Shown: positions 45,821-54,935, numbered from the stretch's first letter. The stretch is 64,000 nt of DNA from Peribacillus huizhouensis (GCF_014138605.1 NZ_JACJHX010000005.1:266562-330561); one strand, 5' to 3'. Numbers and translations: made by a program. Notes: generated by a model not told the origin, from the sequence alone.

Positions 45821-46957
45821 ATGAAAAAAATTTTGTTTTTACCTCTCTTACGAATGCAGTCTGGACACCATCAAGTGGCCGACGCGTTAATGGATATGTT
45901 AAAAATGAGGACGAGTGGGATTGTTCTAAAAAAAATTGATTTGTTGAGTTATACAAATGAATCTTTAGAGAAGGTGATTTCCAATGGCTATCTAAATTGG
46001 ATTCGGTATGCACCTGAAACATATAATCTTGCTTATAAGAATTTTTTCTATGTACCCCCAACAAAAATACACTCCTTTAAATGGTATCAACATATATTCT
46101 TGAACAAAATGAAACGATTGTTATCCGAGGAAAACCCTGATTTAATTGTGTGTACACATGGCTTTCCTTCTTACCTCCTCAGTCAATTAAAAAGGAAAGG
46201 GAAATGTAACATCCCGACGATTAACGTATACACCGACTTTTTTATCAATAGTGTATGGGGAAAAGAAGGCATTGATGTTCATTTTCTTCCTAGTCAAGAA
46301 GTGAAGGAATCCCTAATAAGGAAGTATCAAACTTCGAATCAAAACATGATTGTTACAGGGATTCCAGTGCATGAAGAAATTACGACGACCGCTCGTATAC
46401 CGAAAAGTGTAAATCGACCGAAGATATTAATATCTGGGGGCAATAGCGGACTTGGAGGGATTTTAAAGCTATCTGAAGAGTTAAAGAAATCGAAAGGACT
46501 CGACTTCTATGTGCTCTGCGGCAATAATCGAAAGCTTTACAACGAGATCATTACGTGGAATTTAGACCATATTAAACCACTCCCTTATTTATCATCAAGA
46601 TCAGAAATGAACAAGTTATATGAAGAAGTAGATGCTATCGTTACGAAGCCTGGTGGTGTCACCATAAGTGAAGCATTAAGGAAAAGGCTTCTAATCTTTG
46701 TCCATTCGATGCTACCAGGACAAGAGGAAATCAATCTACGTTATTTAAAAGACTCGTCGCTTGTATTCGAACTCGATCAAAAAAAATCATTTGAATTACA
46801 ACTGTTTAGGATTTTGAATGATCATCTACAAATGGAACGGTGGAATCTGGCCGTTGATTCGTATCTTAAAGGTTTAGAGATGACTAGTGCAGACTGTCTG
46901 GTAGAAGTTATGCAAGGATTTCTTGACCTTAATCTGGAAGTGAGTACCCATGCTTAA
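45821..46957 (+). CDS. MGDG synthase-family glycosyltransferase (GT28)
   Basis: 378 residues. N-terminal MGDG_synth domain (RMQSGHHQVADALMDML is the acceptor-lipid loop) and GT28 C-terminal domain (ISGGNSGLGG, then KPGGVTISEAL nucleotide-sugar motif). Likely adds a sugar from UDP-sugar to a membrane lipid or diacylglycerol, like UgtP/YkoN. ATG 45821 is used because AGGAGATGA precedes it; 45812 lies within the site. Third gene of the surface group. Confidence 0.87.
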   Translation: MKKILFLPLLRMQSGHHQVADALMDMLKMRTSGIVLKKIDLLSYTNESLEKVISNGYLNWIRYAPETYNLAYKNFFYVPPTKIHSFKWYQHIFLNKMKRLLSEENPDLIVCTHGFPSYLLSQLKRKGKCNIPTINVYTDFFINSVWGKEGIDVHFLPSQEVKESLIRKYQTSNQNMIVTGIPVHEEITTTARIPKSVNRPKILISGGNSGLGGILKLSEELKKSKGLDFYVLCGNNRKLYNEIITWNLDHIKPLPYLSSRSEMNKLYEEVDAIVTKPGGVTISEALRKRLLIFVHSMLPGQEEINLRYLKDSSLVFELDQKKSFELQLFRILNDHLQMERWNLAVDSYLKGLEMTSADCLVEVMQGFLDLNLEVSTHA

Positions 46958-47289
46958 GAATGAACATCTGGAAAGAAAGAGGATGCAATAAATGGCATGA
47001 ATCCAAATTTATTCGAGCGATTTGCGCAATAGTTGGTTGCTTGTTTTATATATTGAGAGATTAGCATGTATGGCTATGCCCCTTGCTTATGCGGTAGGTA
47101 TCTTTTAGGATAATTACTTCATATGCGACCTTCAGGAAATCGAAAAACATTGCAACTGTGTAAATAATATCCTCTTTCGTTCCAGGTGTTAAACATTTTT
47201 CTGGAATAACCCTATTTCTTTTCAAATTTAAGTCTACTCATTATCAATAGCTTAGAATGTACAGAATTGCTTTCCTATAACACTACAAA
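46958..47289. other. Non-coding stretch after the glycosyltransferase gene
   Basis: No convincing frame. The 790-base gap also holds a hairpin (47290-47313) and minimal element A11. Confidence 0.4.
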
Positions 47290-47313
47290 TAGGCTACCAA
47301 AAGGGTAGCCTAT
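47290..47313. terminator. Hairpin next to element A11
   Basis: TAGGCTACC / GGTAGCCTA, loop of 6, followed by TTTAT. Confidence 0.6.
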
Positions 47314-47317
47314 TTAT

Positions 47318-47364
47318 CCCGTATTAATGGGGAGTAAAACCCACTGATTAAAGTTTCACTTTAT
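47318..47364 (+). repeat. Family A element A11, minimal form
   Basis: 47 bp: 3' of TTTAT (47313-47317), left tip CCCGTATTAATGGGGAGT then AAAACCCACTGATTAAAG and TTTCACTTTAT. Only the two ends remain. Confidence 0.8.
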
Positions 47365-47749
47365 CTATATTAATGAGTATAGTACTCTTCTAGATTATGT
47401 TTAGACATAGGAGTTTGCATATATGGGTATCCGTGATAATGAAGGTTTCATTGTTGATAATGATGCACAGATTTCCATCACGCTGTCCAGGAAGTTGTAC
47501 ATATATTGATATTGAGGGTATACCATCTCGTTACCTTCTATTTTTCTGAATTTCCAAACATGATATGTGCGGATGTAGTGAGAAAGTTTGTCTAATTGAT
47601 AAATTTGCAGGAGCGGAGAAGGGATTTTGAGGAACCTAGATTAATATGACGCTAATAAAATTTTCTGATTATGTAATAAAGTAAAGGGCATATCTCCCCT
47701 TGTTCCACAATATGATGGAATATCTATATGAGGAGATGAGGGGAAATAA
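47365..47749. other. Non-coding stretch before 47750
   Basis: No gene or clear signal identified. Confidence 0.35.
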
Positions 47750-48148
47750 TTGACAAATAGTGAAAATAATTTGATTACAAGAGACAAGCTGGCTCAATTC
47801 ATTGAACTAAATCGCAAAAAAAAAGAAATCGAAATTCAACTAGATGATTTAAAGAAAGACTTTAATCAACACTTTGATCAGTTTGTCGGAAAATTTGTTA
47901 AAGGTGATTTGACTATAAGTGATTACAAAGTGCAAAGGCAAATTAGAACAACAGAAAAGTTTGATCAAGAAGTTACAGTTCATAGATTAGAAGAGTTGAA
48001 TTTGACAGATCTTATTCAGAAAAAGCCAGATGAAGGAAAAATAAAAGCTGCCTTAAATTTACGATTGTTGAGTGAAGCCGATTTAGAAGGCTGTATAAGC
48101 ACAAGTTACTCGCAGGCTATTTATGTGAAACAGGTGGATTCAAAATAA
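47750..48148 (+). CDS. Hypothetical coiled-coil protein
   Basis: 132 residues. N-terminal helical coiled coil (ELNRKKKEIEIQLDDLKKDFNQHF), then a compact domain with QRQIRTTEKFDQEVTVHRLEEL. No membrane or signal segment. Reminiscent of phage Gp157/Gam-type helper proteins in layout only. TTG start with GAGGGGAAA upstream. No phage genes are near. Confidence 0.6.
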   Translation: MTNSENNLITRDKLAQFIELNRKKKEIEIQLDDLKKDFNQHFDQFVGKFVKGDLTISDYKVQRQIRTTEKFDQEVTVHRLEELNLTDLIQKKPDEGKIKAALNLRLLSEADLEGCISTSYSQAIYVKQVDSK

Positions 48149-48188
48149 AGAAGGTTTTTAGGTAATTTCATTAATTAAATTTATTGAT

Positions 48189-48380
48189 AAGGCTTTGTTA
48201 AACTCGCCTGTTGATTGCAACTAGAGAAGCGTTCGCTTTCCGCGGGCGGATCCAGGAGCCTCCTCGGCGCTTTACGCTTGTGGGGTCTCCTTTTGACTCG
48301 CTTTTCCCTCAGGAGTCCCACGCCTTCCGCTCCAATCAACGTAGTGCCTAAATCAACAATGAGCTTTTACATAGCCATTG
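48189..48380. repeat. Family C repeat, copy 2 (inverted relative to copy 1)
   Basis: GTTGATTGCAACTAG..GCTTTCCGCGGGCGG..GAGCCTCCTCGGCGC..GGGGTCTCC..CAGGAGTCCCACGCC..CCAATCAAC, with outer AAGGCTTTGTTAAACTCG and GAGCTTTTACATAGCC as imperfect inverted ends. The 102-codon frame inside is spurious. Confidence 0.8.
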
Positions 48381-48383
48381 ATA

Positions 48384-48492
48384 AAAAAGAGGATCTCCAA
48401 ACAGAATGTCATCCCCAAAAACTACTATCTACAGTTCAAATAACTGTGTTTAGAATTGGGGATGCACCTATTTGGGGATCCTCTTTTCTACG
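48384..48492. terminator. Large hairpin terminator
   Basis: AAAAAAGAGGATCTCCAAA pairs with TTTGGGGATCCTCTTTT, inner CATCCCCAA / TTGGGGATG. Similar to the hairpin at 19904. Confidence 0.75.
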
Positions 48493-48703
48493 AGGATATG
48501 AAAATCCTTTCAGCTTTAAATGAAGGATTATTCAATTAAATGGTTCATTTTATTAGCTAACTTTTGTGTTTCTCAAATCAGAAAAAAATAATAAAATGTT
48601 TAATTGTTCGATAATTCTAAAAATAAATAGCTAATATATGGAATTTATAGGATAATAATACTTGTGAGTAATATATATTATTCAACATGGAGTTTGTTAG
48701 ATA

Positions 48704-49325
48704 ATGGGTCAGAGAGGAAGGAAAAAGGGAGCGAGTGGGGAACAGAGTAGAGCACTGCTTTTGAAGATTGCAGCTGATGAATTGCCCAAAAGGGCTATCA
48801 TGAAACGAAAGTTAGTGCAATTGTAAAGAGAGCAAACTTAACACGACCTACCTTTTATTTATACTTTCAAAGCAAAGAGGCAAACTTTCAAGAATTAGTT
48901 GATATATTTCGCTTGAATTTGTTTGAATATACGCAAAAGAGCCGCCTGGAACCTGGAATCGATTCACATTCCGTCCCCAAAGCAATTACAAGTGGATCGA
49001 CAGCTATATGCACCTATTTTGTTGAAAATCCAAATCTTACACGTATTGGTTTCTTCATTGCATAATAAGCAGAGGAACTGAAAATACAACTAGCTGCACA
49101 AATAACTGATAATCTAGTTTCAGAACAGGAAAATAAGTATTTCCGTTTGAATATTGACATGAGTATAGAAGCTGAAAGTTTAGTTAGAATCATTGAACGT
49201 TTAACACTTACTCAATTGCTTCAAGGAAAAAGCAGCCAGAAGAAATCGCATATGAGATTGTCCATCTTTTCTTGTATGGCATGGTTTTTAATGATCATAG
49301 AGGAGGAATCCTAAACACTAATTGA
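48704..49325 (+). pseudogene. TetR-family regulator, broken by frameshifts
   Basis: Begins MGQRGRKKGASGEQSRALLLKIAADE, then loses one base in GATGAATTGCCC (expected GATGAATTTGCCC). The next frame gives the rest of the helix-turn-helix (AIVKRANLTRPTFYLYFQSKEA), hits TAATAA near 49063, resumes, and shifts again near 49230 to end EIAYEIVHLFLYGMVFND. Start to stop spans a normal TetR length. Inactive unless these are sequencing errors. Confidence 0.85.
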
Positions 49326-49379
49326 TGCACCATGACCCACTCGACTAAAAACGTAGAAAATAAGGGGATGGTATTCAAA

Positions 49380-49553
49380 ATGAAGTCGGTCGAGGAATCG
49401 CAGAGGGAAGAGGTTGATATAGAGTGGGTTACTCTTATGTTGAATGCCAAACAGATTGGAATCACACCAACTGAGGTTCGAAGATTTCTACAAGAAAGTC
49501 AAAAGATGAAGATCGATGATACACTTTCGAAGCGGTGTAACGCAGGAGGATAA
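49380..49553 (+). CDS. SinI-like anti-repressor peptide
   Basis: 57 residues. The core VDIEWVTLMLNAKQIGITPTEVRRFLQE (28 residues, two helices) fits the SinI dimerisation domain by which SinI/SlrA bind SinR and release biofilm genes. ATG 49380 has GGGGATGG upstream; the longer frame from 49332 starts right after the TetR relic. No sinR is in the window, so the partner must be elsewhere. Confidence 0.75.
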   Translation: MKSVEESQREEVDIEWVTLMLNAKQIGITPTEVRRFLQESQKMKIDDTLSKRCNAGG

Positions 49554-49756
49554 GGGGAATTCATTCACCTATCTAAAGACGAAGTAGTTATCTTGCTAAT
49601 ATATCAGTGAATATGATACATTATGTAATGTACCGAATGGTAGGTACATGAAATATAAGTAATAAACAATCTTTGATAATCTTTTTAATAAAGGATTATA
49701 GATACAGAAAGTAAAATCAGTATAATAAGAAAGAGGAATTTATAGGAGGAGAAAGT

Positions 49757-50071
49757 ATGAAACAAATTAAATCTGAGCAAGAATATCGTGAGCAAATCAA
49801 ACAAGATGAACTAACAGTTGGAGTGTTTACAACCACTTGGTGTCCAGATTGCAAACGTTTAGATATGTTTATTGGTGAAATTACAGACGAGCATCAAGAT
49901 AAACAATGGTTTACAATTGACCGCGATGATTTCCCAGAAATTTCAGAGGAACAAAGTGTAATGGGAATCCCTTCATTATTAATCTTTAAAAATGGTGAAA
50001 AGCTTGCACATTTGCACAGTGCAAATGCTAAAACTCCAGAAGCAATCAGAGAATTTTTAGGCAACCTATAA
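49757..50071 (+). CDS. Thioredoxin-like protein with CPDC motif (YtpP-like)
   Basis: 104 residues, thioredoxin fold. Active site TTWCPDCKRL (about residues 28-37) and the cis-proline loop VMGIPSLLIFKNG. The CPDC rather than CGPC motif matches the YtpP group; redox function is likely, partner unknown. Ribosome site AGGAGGAG. Terminator about 85 bases after the stop. Confidence 0.88.
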   Translation: MKQIKSEQEYREQIKQDELTVGVFTTTWCPDCKRLDMFIGEITDEHQDKQWFTIDRDDFPEISEEQSVMGIPSLLIFKNGEKLAHLHSANAKTPEAIREFLGNL

Positions 50072-50155
50072 TAGGGTTTCTTTGGAATATGGGGTACTAT
50101 CTTATCATACAACTTGATTTTTTGTAATTTGTCTATAATCGAATAATAACGAAGA

Positions 50156-50188
50156 ACGAAGTGGGATATTTTCCACTTCGTTTTTTTT
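50156..50188 (+). terminator. Terminator after the thioredoxin gene
   Basis: AACGAAGTGG / CCACTTCGTT then T6. Confidence 0.88.
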
Positions 50189-50291
50189 ACATGTAAGATG
50201 GTGCTTACTGAAACCTTTTGACAAATGTATATCTAGCTCTTGTAGGTAATGATCTATTGATTGCAGAAAAAAAGTAGGTAATCGCTTTCTA

Positions 50292-50325
50292 TTTGTTTGT
50301 TTAATAAACAAACAAAAGGTATAAT
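50292..50325 (+). promoter_or_regulatory. Promoter with overlapping palindromic operator, upstream of the PTS-like gene
   Basis: Perfect 11-bp inverted repeat TTTGTTTGTTT / AAACAAACAAA with 3-base spacer (50292-50316). Its left arm ends with -35 TTGTTT (50297-50302), and after 17 bases comes -10 TATAAT (50320-50325). A protein bound here would block the promoter. The PTS-like start is about 250 bases downstream. Confidence 0.65.
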
Positions 50326-50331
50326 AAAAAT

Positions 50332-50578
50332 ATGCTATCACAATAGTCAAACAATTGAAAAGATCGTTTTCAAATCTAATGATCAAAGTTGTATGGTAAA
50401 GATCTTTTGTGATGTCCTTTGTTTAAAAGAGGTCAGTTTCAAGGAAAATCAAAAATGGATGGAGCTTTTACTGGGAAGGCTGATAAATCTACTTTATAAA
50501 CAGGGTATTATTTTAGATTTTTGACATAGTGAATTAAGTTTTTCATTTATTTAATTGAGAGAGCAAGGGGTGCACCAT
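50332..50578 (+). other. Leader before the PTS-like gene
   Basis: Transcribed leader if the promoter above is used. An open frame ends at 50524 (VKIFCDVLCLKEVSFKENQK and on, stop), with ATG 50393 but no ribosome site; coding status uncertain. Confidence 0.4.
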
Positions 50579-52408
50579 ATGAATGATCAACAGATTGTTA
50601 AGAAAATCCTCCAACAAATTGGGGGAGAGAAGAATGTGTCAAGTCTTGTCACAAGTGCAACACAGATAGTAATTGAGGTGAAAGATAAGACGAAAGCAAA
50701 TAAACTTGCATTGGAAAATACAGAGGGAGTTATTAGTGTAGAAGAAATTAACGGGCAATTCTTAGTAAAAGTGGAGGGACCTGTTGAAAATCTACTTAAG
50801 GAAATTAACAAATTGGGGGATTTTACAGAATCTAATTCAGATGAAGAAAAAGAAACTGTAATGAATAAGATTTTAGGAATAATCGGAGGAAGTTTTGCAC
50901 CGATCTTAGGTGTTCTTGCAGGAGCAGGGTTGTTATCGGCATTATTAGCCGTTTTAACTATGCTAGGATGGGTATCTTCTGAAAGCGGTACCTATGCCAT
51001 TCTATCTGCAGCAGGACATGCAGTTTTTTATTTCCTTCCTATTTTTCTTGGAATTACGCTCTCTATTAAACTTGGTGCCAATGCCTATGTTGGTGGTACC
51101 ATTGGGGCAGCGCTATTGGAGCCGCATTTTACAGAATTAATAGCTAATGGGGCAAAACACGTAGATTTCATGGGAATCCCAGTTGTGTTAATGAACTATT
51201 CTTCTACTGTTTTTCCGATTTTTATCGCTGTTTCTATTTATGCCGTATTAGAAAAATTCTTGAAAAAAATCATTTATAAAGACATTCAAATGTTTATCAA
51301 TCCGTTGATCTCGTTAGTAATTATTGTCCCACTAACGGTGCTTGTTTTCGGCCCTTTTGGTACATATGTCGGAGAAGGTATTGGGGCAGTTATCGAATTT
51401 TTAAGCTCAAGAAGTGGACTTTTAACAGGAGCCGTGTTAGGTGCAGTTTGGACCTTCCTTACTCTTTTGGGTCTACACTGGGCGGTTATTCCTATTGCTA
51501 TTGCAAATCTTGCAAATGGTCCTGATCCGATTGTCGGTATGGCTGCTGCAGCTCCTTTTGCTCAAATTGGGATGGCGATTGCGGTTTTATTAAAAACGAA
51601 AGACAAAAATTTGAAAACTCTCGCTGGGTCAGCGATCGTTCCTGGTGCATTGGCGGGTACTACAGAAATAATCAATTATGGGATCCTCTTACGGTATAAA
51701 CGAACGATGGTTTATGTAGCATTGGCTGGAGCCGTTGGTGGAGCAATTAATGGTGCCCTTGGAGCAAAAATGACTGTCTTTGCTCTCCCAAGTTTATTGT
51801 CTATCCCTGCATTTACACCGATTGGACTTTATGTAATCGGTATTACGGTGGCATTAGTGCTAGGGTTCATTCTTACGTATGTATTCGGGTTTGAAGATAA
51901 GAACAATAAGGTTACATCTAAGTCAATATTCGAAACAAGTTTAATTAGTGTAAAAACAGAAACGATTGCAAGCCCGTTAAGTGGGGAACTTGTTCCTTTA
52001 AGCCAGTTTAATGATCCACTTTTCTCAACTGAAACAGTAGGGAAAGGTATTACGATTGAGCCAGAAATAGGAAAAGTTGTTTCACCAGCAGACGGGGTTA
52101 TCACTACTTTGTTTCCAACAGAACATGCGGTTGGTATCACATCTGAAGGTGGAGCGGAAATACTGATTTTCATCGGGAGTGACACAGTGAATTTAAAAGG
52201 TCAATATTTCACATCCCATATCATTCTCGGAGATAAAGTGAAGCAAGGTGATCTACTGATTGAGTTTGACATGGAAAAAATAAAAGAAGCAGGTTTTCAG
52301 GTAACGACGCCTGTTGTAATTACCAATACGAGTCAATATCTTGATGTTACGCATACAAATAACGCAACTGTTCGAGCTAATGAAGACTTGCTAACCGTAA
52401 TTGTGTAG
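50579..52408 (+). CDS. PTS EIIBCA-like permease lacking both phosphorylation residues
   Basis: 609 residues in the beta-glucoside/sucrose permease order: EIIB-like (about 1-85), EIIC membrane domain (about 100-450, with GLHWAVIPI) and EIIA-glucose-like (about 470-600). The EIIB phosphocysteine motif, normally (H)CATRLR, reads TSATQIV with Ser26. In EIIA the phosphoacceptor His (LIHIG) is Phe531 in LIFIG, while the second His is kept (His516, spacing 15 as in EIIA-Glc). It cannot run the normal PTS relay; it may be a sensor, a facilitator or a decaying paralogue. ATG 50579 after AAGGGGTG. Confidence 0.85.
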   Translation: MNDQQIVKKILQQIGGEKNVSSLVTSATQIVIEVKDKTKANKLALENTEGVISVEEINGQFLVKVEGPVENLLKEINKLGDFTESNSDEEKETVMNKILGIIGGSFAPILGVLAGAGLLSALLAVLTMLGWVSSESGTYAILSAAGHAVFYFLPIFLGITLSIKLGANAYVGGTIGAALLEPHFTELIANGAKHVDFMGIPVVLMNYSSTVFPIFIAVSIYAVLEKFLKKIIYKDIQMFINPLISLVIIVPLTVLVFGPFGTYVGEGIGAVIEFLSSRSGLLTGAVLGAVWTFLTLLGLHWAVIPIAIANLANGPDPIVGMAAAAPFAQIGMAIAVLLKTKDKNLKTLAGSAIVPGALAGTTEIINYGILLRYKRTMVYVALAGAVGGAINGALGAKMTVFALPSLLSIPAFTPIGLYVIGITVALVLGFILTYVFGFEDKNNKVTSKSIFETSLISVKTETIASPLSGELVPLSQFNDPLFSTETVGKGITIEPEIGKVVSPADGVITTLFPTEHAVGITSEGGAEILIFIGSDTVNLKGQYFTSHIILGDKVKQGDLLIEFDMEKIKEAGFQVTTPVVITNTSQYLDVTHTNNATVRANEDLLTVIV

Positions 52409-52758
52409 TCCATAAAATTTATCCAATCAGAAAGGGGTACCTTAATGGTAACCTGATTTTGGATTCTTATTTTAAAAAAAGATGATACCGCAATTTCCAT
52501 TGGTTAATCAGCTCTCAGGAAGCTTTCTTATACTAATAGCTACTGTAGTGTTCATAGAATAAGCGATATGTTAAATATGAAATAACTATTTACTGAACAG
52601 TAGAAATACTGTTCTTTTATTATGCTCGGAATTATTTTGTTATTCCAGTCGAAATGCGTTACCTATCTATGAAGCAATTTGTTAAGGCTCTCTGTTTGAA
52701 ATGCAGGTATATTTCTTCTATCTATTCTCATACTAAAGATAAGAAGGAGGGGTAATCC
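52409..52758. other. Intergenic region after the PTS-like gene
   Basis: GGTACCTTAATGGTAACC at 52436-52453 is a short imperfect palindrome; no gene or convincing terminator seen. Confidence 0.4.
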
Positions 52759-52941
52759 GTGGCGAAACGAACAAAGAAAAATGACGCTGACCAAAAGAAT
52801 AAACAAGGATTTGATTCAAGCAAAGCTGATTCAGAATTCTCTCAAGAATTTGGCAGTGCAAACGCTAATCAAGCACATAAAAATAAAGCAAAAAAAGAAA
52901 AAGAATCTAAAAATCAAGGTAAGTGGAAAGGCATGCATTGA
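52759..52941 (+). CDS. Small basic protein, possibly gamma-type SASP-like
   Basis: 60 residues, Lys, Asn and Gln-rich, with SEFSQEFGSANANQAHKN that recalls the repeat (EFASETNAQQV) of gamma-type spore proteins. GTG start with AAGGAGGGG upstream. No cysteine, no hydrophobic core. Spore association is inference from composition only. Confidence 0.6.
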   Translation: MAKRTKKNDADQKNKQGFDSSKADSEFSQEFGSANANQAHKNKAKKEKESKNQGKWKGMH

Positions 52942-53055
52942 TTTATTCTTGCCAGACTCTATCATGATAAGTGTTGCCTGCACCGATTACATTAGGTGGA
53001 GGCTTACCATGCTTCAAACTGTTTGACTGAACATTAAGTAAAGGAGCTTATTTAG

Positions 53056-53187
53056 ATGACTCAATCTAAACGACAACAAGAACGCCAGTGGAAAGATCGT
53101 AAACAATCGCAGAATCCACATGGTAAGGTCAGATCATTTGAACAATTAGCTGAAGATTCGGGCAAAAATGAATCTGAAACTAAGTAA
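53056..53187 (+). CDS. 43-residue basic hydrophilic protein
   Basis: Starts MTQSKRQQERQWKDRKQS with AAAGGAG 9 bases ahead; ends at TAA 53187 just before a terminator. Rich in Gln, Lys, Arg, Glu. No family assigned; composition similar to small spore proteins. Confidence 0.6.
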   Translation: MTQSKRQQERQWKDRKQSQNPHGKVRSFEQLAEDSGKNESETK

Positions 53188-53198
53188 AACTGTATAAA

Positions 53199-53270
53199 AA
53201 AGAGAGGGTATCCCTAAGGTTTGAGCCCCACGCGATAGTGAGGTTAAGCTCCTTGGGATACCTTTCTTTC
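53199..53270. terminator. Terminator hairpin
   Basis: AGAGAGGGTATCCCTAAGG / CCTTGGGATACCTTTCTTT. Confidence 0.8.
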
Positions 53271-53337
53271 TTGTTACCAAAAAGGTCATAATCATCAGGA
53301 ATGATATTATAACCTTGGAATTGCATATACATAGTAT

Positions 53338-53505
53338 TTAAGGCATTTCGTCCTCTTTTACCCGATTTTTAAACGCTTCATGTGTAACAATATCTTCAAT
53401 TTGTTCAAACTGTCGACTGTGCTCCTTCTCCTCACTTATGCTATTTGCGGGGAAGTTTCCAGGGTGGCCTTTTTCTTTGTGATTAAAATGTTTACCACGA
53501 CTCAT
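53338..53505 (-). CDS. 55-residue hypothetical protein
   Basis: Reads MSRGKHFNHKEKGHPGNFP at the start, then an acidic helical half (SEEKEHSRQFEQIEDIV) ending EDEMP. Ribosome site AAAGGAGTG. Faces the small basic genes across a terminator. Family not recognised. Confidence 0.6.
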   Translation of the reverse strand: MSRGKHFNHKEKGHPGNFPANSISEEKEHSRQFEQIEDIVTHEAFKNRVKEDEMP

Positions 53506-53739
53506 ACTTATTCACTCCTTTCAATACTGCCTTTTTTAGTTTGCACTTTTTGCTAAAAAATATCCCGGAATAACTTATTACTACTGAAATAAAAAGTGTT
53601 TCATAGGAAAATACCTGTCTAATTAATGAAACCGCTAACAAATATTCATGCAAATTAAATTATTTCGAATATTGTATTTATTTATTTGTTGATCTATACT
53701 ATAGCAAGATACTAAATATTAGGGAGTGTTTTGGTTATT

Positions 53740-54705
53740 ATGGAAACTTTAGAACGAATCAGTCAATTTGTAGGGAAAACATTTGCTGTATGGGTTCTTG
53801 TATTTGCAGCATTTGCCTTTTTTGCTCCATCTGGATTTACATGGATTGCACCTCATATTACGATCTTATTAGGAATTATCATGTTTGGTATGGGGTTAAC
53901 GCTTTCTGGTAACGACTTTAAAGAAGTATTTAAAAGGCCGAAAGATGTTTTTATCGGTGTTGTAGGTCAATTTGTCATCATGCCGGGTCTTGCTTTTGTA
54001 TTAGCAAAAGGTTTACAGTTGCCACCTGAAATTGCAGTGGGCGTAATATTGGTTGGATGCTGCCCAGGGGGGACCTCTTCAAACGTAATGACATACCTTG
54101 GAAAAGGGGATGTAGCATTATCGGTAGCCATTACATCAGTCACAACGGTTCTTGCTCCAATCGTAACACCAGCTTTAATTTTATTACTGGCCAGCCAATG
54201 GGTACCAGTGGATCCAAGCGGACTATTCATATCCATCATTAAAATTGTCATTCTCCCAATTGTGTTAGGTTTAATCGTGAAGAAACTATTCAATAAACAA
54301 GCGCAAGCGAGTGCTAAAGCGCTACCTCTCATTTCTGTTATTGCAATCGTTGCTATTGTGACAGCTGTTGTATCTGTTAGTCAGCAACAGATTGCCAAAA
54401 CTGGATTAATCATTTTCGCAGTTGTTATTCTTCATAACTTACTTGGTTACTTGTTAGGGTACTTTTTTGGTAAACTCTTTAAAATGAACTTATCTAAGAA
54501 AAAGGCTATAGCAATCGAAGTTGGTATGCAAAATTCTGGTTTAGGTGCCGCGATCGCCACCGCACACTTTTCACCAATCGCAGCTGTACCAAGCGCTATT
54601 TTTAGCGTCTGGCATAACATCTCGGGACCAATCCTTGCTACGATATTCAGCCGCATGAAAGAGACAAAAATAATAAACGTAGCCGAAACGTTTATTAGTA
54701 AATAA
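53740..54705 (+). CDS. Sodium-dependent transporter of the bile acid:sodium symporter family (BASS)
   Basis: About 321 residues, ten hydrophobic helices. Motifs GMGLTLSGNDF and GCCPGGTSSNVMTYLGKGD (substrate and sodium region) and EVGMQNSGLGAAIA are diagnostic of the BASS/YocS family. Substrate unknown (bile acids unlikely in a soil bacterium; keto acids or similar are possible). ATG 53740 with AGGGAGTG 11 bases ahead; TTG 53731 is too close to the site. Confidence 0.9.
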   Translation: METLERISQFVGKTFAVWVLVFAAFAFFAPSGFTWIAPHITILLGIIMFGMGLTLSGNDFKEVFKRPKDVFIGVVGQFVIMPGLAFVLAKGLQLPPEIAVGVILVGCCPGGTSSNVMTYLGKGDVALSVAITSVTTVLAPIVTPALILLLASQWVPVDPSGLFISIIKIVILPIVLGLIVKKLFNKQAQASAKALPLISVIAIVAIVTAVVSVSQQQIAKTGLIIFAVVILHNLLGYLLGYFFGKLFKMNLSKKKAIAIEVGMQNSGLGAAIATAHFSPIAAVPSAIFSVWHNISGPILATIFSRMKETKIINVAETFISK

Positions 54706-54900
54706 AAAAGTATCAACACTTATGAGGATAGCTTCCAAACAGAGGCTGACCTTACCCTTTACAACAGATTAAAGTGTTAAACACAAATTCTTTCGTTATA
54801 CGAAAGGGGATGCAGTTGTTCGTTATAATTTCATTCATATCTTAGCCATGGTCCCTTAGTAACTGAAGTAGTATGCTTAGTAGTATGAATAATCATGTGA
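54706..54900. other. Intergenic region before csp
   Basis: GGATAGCTTCCAAACAGAGGCTGACCTTACCC (54726-54757) resembles the left half of family B. TTCGTTATACGAA is a short palindrome at 54792-54804. Confidence 0.4.
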
Positions 54901-54906
54901 AATGAT

Positions 54907-54935
54907 TTGCTATTGTTAACATTACCTGTTATGAT
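54907..54935 (+). promoter_or_regulatory. Promoter of the cold shock gene
   Basis: TTGCTA, 17-base spacer, TATGAT. Predicts a leader of about 115 bases, typical of csp mRNAs. Confidence 0.55.

Noticed and set aside
48215..48523. 102-codon plus-strand open frame
   Set aside because: It lies in the family C repeat and a terminator hairpin, without a ribosome site.
49617..49632. TACATTA-TG-TAATGTA palindrome
   Set aside because: Short and AT-rich, 125 bases from the next start and not tied to a promoter I can see.
50105..50386. 93-codon minus-strand frame
   Set aside because: Runs through a terminator and across the promoter palindrome; composition is not protein-like.
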